From: DATBDE01 sp036270095
GTDB lineage: Bacteria > Actinomycetota > Thermoleophilia > Solirubrobacterales > Solirubrobacteraceae
Direction of reading: 5' to 3'
NCBI GenBank assembly: GCA_036270095.1
Contig: DATBDE010000089.1
Span: forward strand, 1 to 32,603
DNA length: 32,603 nucleotides
Below the pieces are notes generated by a model that saw only the letters and a list, made by a program, of their open reading frames with translations, was not told where the DNA came from and made no database searches. Below are positions 27,858 to 32,603 of the stretch, in pieces. The translations under genes were made by a program, and so were the position numbers. How positions within the stretch are numbered: the stretch's first letter is position 1; every line of letters starts with the position of its first letter.

Positions 27858-28646
27858 TTGGACGGCGTGATCCTCGTTGACAAGCCGGCGGAGAAGACCT
27901 CCCACGACGTCGTCGCGGCGGTGCGCCGCAGCCTCGGCGTGCGCCGGGTGGGCCACGCCGGGACGCTCGACCCGTTCGCCACCGGCCTGCTGCTGGTGCT
28001 CGTGGGGCGGGCCACGCGCGCGCAGCGCTTCCTCATGGACCTGCCCAAGACCTACGTCGCACGGGCGCGCCTGGGCGCGGTTTCGACCACCGGCGACCCC
28101 GAGGGCGAGATCACCGAGACCGGCCGGGTCCCCGACCCGGACGCGCCGCTGCCCACCGGCCGCATCCACCAGCGCCCGCCGGCCTACAGCGCGGTCAAGG
28201 TCGGCGGCGAGCGGGCCTACCGCCGGGCGCGCCGCGGCGAGGCGGTGGAGGTGCCCGAGCGCGAGGTCGTCGTGCACCGCTTCGAGCGCCTGGCCCCCGA
28301 CCGTTTCGAGATCGCGTGCTCGAGCGGCACCTACGTGCGCTCGCTCATCGCCGACCTCGGTGACGCCTACTGCCTGGAGCTGCGGCGCATGCGCATCGGG
28401 CCGTTCCGGGTGCAGGACGCCGACCCCGACCACGTCGTGCCGCTGGACGAGGCGCTGACGTTCCTGCCCGAGGTGCGGCTGGACGCCGACGCGGGGCGGC
28501 GGGCCGGGCACGGGCAAACCCTCAACCACCCTCAAGGGGGTCGGACCCCCAACGTGGTCCGCCTCGTCGACCCCGACGGCCTCGTCGCCCTCGCCGAACC
28601 CCGTGAGGGCGGCGTCCTCAAGCCGATCGTAGGCTTCCGCGGGTGA
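27858..28646 (+). CDS. truB: tRNA pseudouridine(55) synthase
   Basis: TruB makes pseudouridine 55 in the T-loop of tRNAs. The opening LDGVILVDKPAEKTSHDVV, the catalytic VGHAGTLDPFATGLLLV (D38 from this start), RPPAYSAVKVGGERAYRRARRGE and CSSGTYVRSLIADLG are diagnostic. The start is uncertain. TTG 27858 gives the family N-terminus MDGVILVDKP but lacks a Shine-Dalgarno sequence; TTG 27810, GTG 27831 and TTG 27846 are in frame but inside the inverted repeat. Near the C-terminus, NHPQGGRTPN is encoded by a stretch holding a GGGGGTC palindrome and looks like an in-frame insertion before VVRLVDPDGLVALAEPREGG. It overlaps ribF by GTGA. Confidence 0.93.
   Translation: MDGVILVDKPAEKTSHDVVAAVRRSLGVRRVGHAGTLDPFATGLLLVLVGRATRAQRFLMDLPKTYVARARLGAVSTTGDPEGEITETGRVPDPDAPLPTGRIHQRPPAYSAVKVGGERAYRRARRGEAVEVPEREVVVHRFERLAPDRFEIACSSGTYVRSLIADLGDAYCLELRRMRIGPFRVQDADPDHVVPLDEALTFLPEVRLDADAGRRAGHGQTLNHPQGGRTPNVVRLVDPDGLVALAEPREGGVLKPIVGFRG
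28536..28550 (+). repeat. GGGGGTC palindrome inside truB
   Basis: GGGGGTC-g-GACCCCC is a perfect 15-nt dyad that differs from the carB copy (8127-8141) only at the central base. It encodes GGRTP in a part of TruB that is poorly conserved, which is consistent with insertion of a small repeat. Confidence 0.6.
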
Positions 28647-29515
28647 AGGTCACCCGGCTCGACGACGTGGAGGCGCGGCCCCGGCGAGTCGCCGTGGGCG
28701 AGTTCGACGGCGTCCACCTCGGCCACCGCGAGGTCATCCGCGACGCGGACACCGTGCTCACCTTCGAGCCGCACCCGCTCGCGGTCATCCGGCCCGAGGC
28801 GGCGCCCAAGCTGCTCACGACGCTGGACCGCAAGGCCGAGCTGCTCGACGGCCTCGGCGTCGCTGAGCTCGTGGTCATCGAGTTCGACCGCGCCTTCGCC
28901 CAGCGCAGCGCCCAGGAGTTCATCGATCGCGTGCTCAACGGCGCGCTCGGCGCCACGCGCGTCTCGGTGGGGCAGAACTTCCGCTTCGGCCACAAGGCCC
29001 AGGGCGACCCGGAGCTGCTCGCCCGCCAGCAGGCCTTCGACACCCGCGTGACGCCGCTGGTCGAGGTCGACCAGGAGATCGTCTCCTCGACGTTGATCCG
29101 CCACCTCATCCAGCTCGGCGACGTAGAGCGGGCCGGGCGCCTGCTCGGCGATCCGTTTCAGCTGCGCGGCACCGTGGTCATCGGCGACCGGCGCGGGCGC
29201 ACGCTGGGCTTCCCGACGGCCAACCTCGTGCCCGACGAGGCCCTCGTGTACCCGGGCCACGGCGTGTACGCCGCCTACGCCAACGAGGTGGCCGCCGCGG
29301 TCAGCGTCGGCGTGCGCCCGACCTTCGGCACCGGGCGGGCCGTACTCGTGGAGGCCTTCCTGATCGACTTCGACGGCGACCTGTACGGCACGGAGCTGCG
29401 GCTCGACTTCGTCGCCCGCCTGCGCGGCGAGCGCGCCTTCGCGACCGTCGAGGCGCTGGTCGAGCAGATGAACGAGGACGTGGCCGCGGCTGCTACCGTG
29501 ACGCGCCGTTCATGA
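28643..29515 (+). CDS. ribF: bifunctional riboflavin kinase / FAD synthetase
   Basis: RibF phosphorylates riboflavin to FMN and adenylates FMN to FAD. The 290-residue protein has the N-terminal nucleotidyltransferase motif VAVGEFDGVHLGHREVI, then VLTFEPHPLAVIRPEAAPKLLTT, VSVGQNFRFGHKAQGD and SSTLIRHLIQLGDVERA. The C-terminal flavokinase domain has GRTLGFPTANLVPDEALVYPGHGVYAA and SVGVRPTFG. The GTG overlaps the truB stop as GTGA and the end overlaps rpsO as ATGA. The flavins it makes serve PyrD, PyrK, CoaC and the flavoproteins in this window. Confidence 0.95.
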   Translation: MKVTRLDDVEARPRRVAVGEFDGVHLGHREVIRDADTVLTFEPHPLAVIRPEAAPKLLTTLDRKAELLDGLGVAELVVIEFDRAFAQRSAQEFIDRVLNGALGATRVSVGQNFRFGHKAQGDPELLARQQAFDTRVTPLVEVDQEIVSSTLIRHLIQLGDVERAGRLLGDPFQLRGTVVIGDRRGRTLGFPTANLVPDEALVYPGHGVYAAYANEVAAAVSVGVRPTFGTGRAVLVEAFLIDFDGDLYGTELRLDFVARLRGERAFATVEALVEQMNEDVAAAATVTRRS

Positions 29516-29781
29516 CCGTCACCGCTGAGCGCAAGCAGGAGCTCGTCTCCAAGTTCGGAAAGGCCCCCGGCGACACCGGCTCGGCCGAGGTCCAGATCGC
29601 GCTGCTCACGGAGCGCATCAACGAGCTCACTCAGCACCTGCGCACCCACAGCAAGGACCACCACTCGCGCCGCGGCCTGCTGATGATGGTCGGCCAGCGT
29701 CGGCGTCTCCTCAACTACCTCCAGCGCAAGGACCTCGAGGGGTACCGGGCGCTGATCCGCGAGCTCGGCCTGCGCCGGTGA
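29512..29781 (+). CDS. rpsO: 30S ribosomal protein uS15
   Basis: uS15 binds the central domain of 16S rRNA early in 30S assembly. The 89-residue sequence is canonical: KQELVSKFGKAPGDTGSAEVQIALLTERINELTQHLRTHSKDHHSRRGLLMMVGQRRRLLNYLQRKD. The ATG overlaps the ribF stop. A TACCGT box at 29494-29499 lies 12 nt upstream and could give extra transcription. In most bacteria rpsO is followed directly by pnp; here two redox genes intervene. Confidence 0.97.
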   Translation: MTVTAERKQELVSKFGKAPGDTGSAEVQIALLTERINELTQHLRTHSKDHHSRRGLLMMVGQRRRLLNYLQRKDLEGYRALIRELGLRR

Positions 29782-30221
29782 CGCGGGCGCCGGACTTCTC
29801 CCTCGCCACCGAGGAGGGAGGCCGGTTCGAGCGCGCGGACCTGCTGGGCCACACCACGGTGCTGGTCTTCTACCCGTTCGCGTTCTCGCCCGTGTGCACC
29901 GACCAGCTCAACCTCTACGAGGAGGTCCTGGACGAGTTCGCCCAGCGCGGCGCCCGGCTGTTCGGGGTCTCGTGCGACTCGACCTGGACCCAGAAGGCGT
30001 TCAAGAGCCAGCTCGGCATCACCATCCCGCAGCTCTCGGACTGGGAGCCCAAAGGCGAGGCGTGCCGCGCCTTCGACGTCTACCACGACGGCGGCTTCCC
30101 CCAGCGCGCGCTCGTGCTCACCGACCCCGACGGGAACATCGCCTGGCGCTTCGTGGCCCCGAGCCCCGGCGACCTCCCGGGGGCGAACCTGATCTTCGAC
30201 GCCCTTGCGGGAGCTCGGTAG
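29778..30221 (+). CDS. peroxiredoxin (AhpE/1-Cys-like)
   Basis: This 147-residue peroxiredoxin reduces hydrogen peroxide or organic peroxides in the cytosol. VLVFYPFAFSPVCTDQLNLYEEV holds the peroxidatic Cys (C40) in the PxxxTxxC-like setting of the AhpE group, and the only other nearby Cys is C66 in GVSCDSTWTQKAF. FPQRALVLTDPDGNIAWRF is also typical. The GTG start overlaps rpsO as GTGA, so it is tied to ribosomal-protein expression. C66 could be a resolving Cys, or an outside thiol such as the CPYC protein next door could serve. Confidence 0.9.
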   Translation: MTRAPDFSLATEEGGRFERADLLGHTTVLVFYPFAFSPVCTDQLNLYEEVLDEFAQRGARLFGVSCDSTWTQKAFKSQLGITIPQLSDWEPKGEACRAFDVYHDGGFPQRALVLTDPDGNIAWRFVAPSPGDLPGANLIFDALAGAR

Positions 30222-30711
30222 CGCCCCGCTCCCGCCGCTCCGCCCCGACGACCACGTGCGGGGCCCCGACAACGCCCCGCTGGTCGTCGTCTACGCCGAC
30301 TTCGAGTGCCCGTACTGCGCTGTCGTGCACGAGCAGCTGCACGAACGGCCGCTGAGGGTCGTCTTCCGCCACTTCCCCGTCCGCTCCAAGCACCCGCGCG
30401 CGTGGCCCGCCGCGTGTGCGGCCGAGGCGGCCGGGCGCCAGGACGCGTTCTGGGCCATGCACGACGCGTTGTTCGCCGACCAGGGCCGGCTCGAGGACCC
30501 GCATCTGTGGGCCCACGCCGAGCGGCTCGGGCTCGACATCGACCGCTTCGAGGCCGACCGGCGCTCAGCCGCGGTGGCCGAGCGCATCCAGCGCGACTTC
30601 GACGAGGGCCTACGCGCCGGGGTGGCCACGACCCCGGCGGGCTTCGTGGACGGGCGCCCGAGAGACCTGCGGCAAGCCTCTACCATGCAGTCGATCTCAT
30701 TCAGAGAGTGA
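30205..30711 (+). CDS. DsbA-like thioredoxin-fold protein
   Basis: This 168-residue protein has the DsbA/2-hydroxychromene isomerase-type fold with VVVYADFECPYCAVVHEQL (active site C35-P-Y-C38), RHFPVRSKHPRAWPAACAAEAAGRQDAFWAMHDALF and a TTPAGFVDGRP segment carrying the cis-Pro. No signal peptide or membrane anchor is visible, so it probably works in the cytosol, perhaps reducing the peroxiredoxin it overlaps by 17 nt. TTG 30205 is the start used here. The C-terminus (RDLRQASTMQSISFRE) departs from the usual family end and coincides with the pnp promoter region, suggesting a shortened tail. Confidence 0.82.
   Translation: MRELGSAPLPPLRPDDHVRGPDNAPLVVVYADFECPYCAVVHEQLHERPLRVVFRHFPVRSKHPRAWPAACAAEAAGRQDAFWAMHDALFADQGRLEDPHLWAHAERLGLDIDRFEADRRSAAVAERIQRDFDEGLRAGVATTPAGFVDGRPRDLRQASTMQSISFRE
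30681..30686 (+). promoter_or_regulatory. -10 box of pnp
   Basis: TACCAT matches TANNNT and would start a pnp transcript near 30693 with a leader of about 63 nt holding the hairpin at 30722-30742. No clear -35 is seen. Confidence 0.35.
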
Positions 30712-30721
30712 AGAAGCAAAG

Positions 30722-30742
30722 GCCCGCTCACCCGGAGCGGGC
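30722..30742 (+). promoter_or_regulatory. pnp leader hairpin
   Basis: GCCCGCTC (30722-30729) and GAGCGGGC (30735-30742) form a perfect 8-bp stem with a 5-nt loop, directly abutting the ribosome site AGGAAAGG (30743-30750), 5 nt before the ATG. A hairpin here could control pnp translation or mRNA decay, as autoregulation of pnp is known in E. coli; the mechanism here is inference. Confidence 0.5.
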
Positions 30743-30755
30743 AGGAAAGGAACAC

Positions 30756-32603
30756 ATGCCTGAAGTGACCCAGGTCTCGGTGGAGATCGCCGGAACGGAG
30801 ATCTCGTTCGAGACCGGTCGACTGGCCAAGCAGGCCGGCGGCGCGGTCGTGGTCTCCGCAGGGGACACCGTGGTGCTCTGCACCGCCACCGCCGGAAACG
30901 TCCGCGACGTCGACTTCCTCCCCCTCACCGTCGACGTGGAGGAGCGGATGTACGCGGCCGGGAAGATCCCCGGCTCGTTCTTCAAGCGCGAAGGTCGCGC
31001 CGGCGAGAAGGCCACGCTGACCGCGCGGCTCATCGACCGCCCCATCCGCCCGCTCTTCCCCAAGGGCTGGAACCGCGAGACGCAGCTGGTCGCCATGCCG
31101 CTGTCCGTTGACCACATCACCCCGTACGACGTGCTCGCGATGAACGGCGCCTCCGCGGCGCTGATGATCTCCGACATCCCGGTCCCCACGCCCGTGGGCG
31201 CGGTGCGCATCGGCAAGATCGACGGCAACTTCGTCATCAACCCGTCCGAGGCCGACCTGGCTGAGGGGCTGTCCGACCTCGACCTGATCGTGGCCGGAAC
31301 CGACGAGGCCATCCTCATGGTCGAGGCGGGCGCCAGCGAGATCCCCGAGGCCGAGATCCTCGACGCCCTCGACATCGCCCACGGCGAGATCAAGAAGCTC
31401 TGCGCGCTGCAGGCGCAGCTGCGCGAGACCGTCGGCAAGGAGAAGGCCTCCGTCGAGGCGCCCGAGGTCGACATCGAGCTCTACAACCAGATCAAGGCCG
31501 AGATGGGGAATCAAATCGATGGCGCCACCAGCGTGGAGGACAAGCTCGAGCGCCAGGACGCGACCAAGGCGGTCGAGGAGCAGATCCTCGAGCGCTACGC
31601 CGCCGAGGACGAGCGGCTTGACGCGGCAGCCAACACCGAGCGCCGCGCCGCCGTCCAGCGCATCTTCGACAAGCTGGAGAAGGAGATCATCCGCGAGCGC
31701 ATCGCGGTCCGGAAGGTCCGGCCCGACGGCCGCGCGGCGGGCGAGATCCGTCCCATCGACATCGAGGTCGGCCCGCTGCCGCGGGCGCACGGCTCGGCGC
31801 TGTTCACGCGCGGGCAGACGCAGGCCCTGAGCGTCGTGGCCCTCGGGACCACGCGTGAGGAGATGCGGCTCGACACCCTCGGGCTCGAGACCTCGAAGTA
31901 CTACTTCCACCACTACAACTTCCCGCCCTTCTCGGTCGGGGAGGCCGGCTTCATGCGCGGGCCGAAGCGCCGCGACATCGGCCACGGCGCGCTCGCCGAG
32001 CGGGCGATCGTGCCCATGATCCCGTCGATCGAGGACTTCCCGTACACGATCCGCGTGGTTTCGGACATCCTCGAGTCCAACGGCTCGTCCTCGATGGCGA
32101 GCGTGTGCGGATCGTCGCTGTCGCTGATGGACGCGGGCGTGCCGATCAAGGCGCCGGTGGCGGGTATCGCCATGGGCCTGATCAAGGAGGGCGACGACTA
32201 CATCGTCCTCACCGACATCGCCGGCGTCGAGGACCACCTGGGCGACATGGACTTCAAGGTCGCCGGGACGTCCACCGGTATCACCGCGCTGCAGATGGAC
32301 ATCAAGATCGCCGGGGTCACGTTCGAGATCCTGCGCGACGCCCTGACGCAGGCCCACGAGGCCCGCACGTTCATCCTCGGCAAGATGCGGGACGCGATCG
32401 CGGGTCCGCGCGAACAGATGTCCCCGTACGCGCCGCGCATCACCTCGGTCCAGATCGACCCGGAGAAGATCGGCCTGGTCATCGGCAAGGGCGGCGAGAC
32501 CATCCGCGGCCTGCAGGACGAGTTCGAGGCCCAGATCGACGTCAACGACGAGGGCCAGGTGCTGGTCTACGCCGCCAGTGGCGAGCAGGCCGACGCGCTG
32601 GCC
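30756..32603 (+). CDS. pnp: polyribonucleotide nucleotidyltransferase (partial at window end)
   Basis: PNPase degrades RNA 3' to 5' using phosphate and is a core part of RNA turnover. The 616 codons present open with MPEVTQVSVEIAGTEISFET. The first RNase PH domain includes YAAGKIPGSFFKREGRAGEKATLTARLIDRPIRPLFPKG, and an alpha-helical linker (about 210-320) follows. The second RNase PH domain has RAHGSALFTRGQTQALSVVALGT, FPPFSVGEAGFMRGPKRRDIGHGALAERA and SNGSSSMASVCGSSLSLMDAGVP. The KH domain is reached (KIGLVIGKGGETIRGLQDEF); the S1 domain lies beyond the window. ATG 30756 follows AGGAAAGG. No stop codon occurs before the window ends. Confidence 0.96.
   Translation, partial: MPEVTQVSVEIAGTEISFETGRLAKQAGGAVVVSAGDTVVLCTATAGNVRDVDFLPLTVDVEERMYAAGKIPGSFFKREGRAGEKATLTARLIDRPIRPLFPKGWNRETQLVAMPLSVDHITPYDVLAMNGASAALMISDIPVPTPVGAVRIGKIDGNFVINPSEADLAEGLSDLDLIVAGTDEAILMVEAGASEIPEAEILDALDIAHGEIKKLCALQAQLRETVGKEKASVEAPEVDIELYNQIKAEMGNQIDGATSVEDKLERQDATKAVEEQILERYAAEDERLDAAANTERRAAVQRIFDKLEKEIIRERIAVRKVRPDGRAAGEIRPIDIEVGPLPRAHGSALFTRGQTQALSVVALGTTREEMRLDTLGLETSKYYFHHYNFPPFSVGEAGFMRGPKRRDIGHGALAERAIVPMIPSIEDFPYTIRVVSDILESNGSSSMASVCGSSLSLMDAGVPIKAPVAGIAMGLIKEGDDYIVLTDIAGVEDHLGDMDFKVAGTSTGITALQMDIKIAGVTFEILRDALTQAHEARTFILGKMRDAIAGPREQMSPYAPRITSVQIDPEKIGLVIGKGGETIRGLQDEFEAQIDVNDEGQVLVYAASGEQADALA

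Overview
The window is a dense, very GC-rich bacterial chromosome segment of housekeeping genes. It looks like an Actinomycetota genome. It has an actinobacterial-type integration host factor (mihF) in the order mihF-gmk-rpoZ-coaBC, an actinobacterial-style omega subunit, many GTG/TTG starts and TANNNT -10 boxes. The class 1B PyrD/PyrK pair, in place of the class 2 enzyme of Streptomyces and Mycobacterium, points to a deep lineage such as Thermoleophilia (Solirubrobacterales-like). That placement is inference. No prophage, CRISPR array, insertion sequence or classical defence cassette is visible.

Region 1 (1-2147): 1-249 holds no gene I can support. A tRNA-Arg(CCG) on the minus strand is followed by a YfcE-type phosphodiesterase, a small secreted protein (minus strand) and ribonuclease Z. 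Region 2 (2193-11082) is the pyrimidine operon pyrR-pyrB-pyrC-carA-carB-pyrK-pyrD. It is headed by a well-formed PyrR-binding RNA hairpin, and most junctions are 4-nt NTGA overlaps. pyrF is not in the cluster. Region 3 (11083-13684) is mihF, gmk (apparent CTG start), rpoZ and coaBC. Region 4 (13641-17940) is a MoxR ATPase, a DUF58 protein and a membrane transglutaminase, a common three-gene unit of the cell envelope. Region 5 (17960-21789) carries a TPR protein, an unrecognised protein with two similar halves, a cyclic-nucleotide-binding/thioredoxin-reductase-like fusion without the usual CxxC, and on the opposite strand a pyridoxamine-phosphate-oxidase-fold protein and a YbjN-like protein.

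Region 6 (21798-32603) is the translation/RNA operon rimP-nusA-infB-DUF503-rbfA-nrnA-truB-ribF-rpsO, then a peroxiredoxin and a DsbA-like protein, then pnp, which runs off the window end. NusA carries an extra Cys3His zinc-finger-like motif after its KH domains. A 23-bp inverted repeat sits across the nrnA-truB junction.

The most unusual features are regulatory or architectural. The PyrR hairpin covers the start region of pyrR. A coupled 55-codon reading frame with a perfect 14-bp hairpin lies between carA and carB. Promoters are compact, divergent and apparently leaderless. An inverted repeat overlies the truB start, NusA has a zinc-finger-like addition, and a TrxR-like enzyme lacks its redox cysteines. 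I did not find a convincing wholly new multi-gene system.
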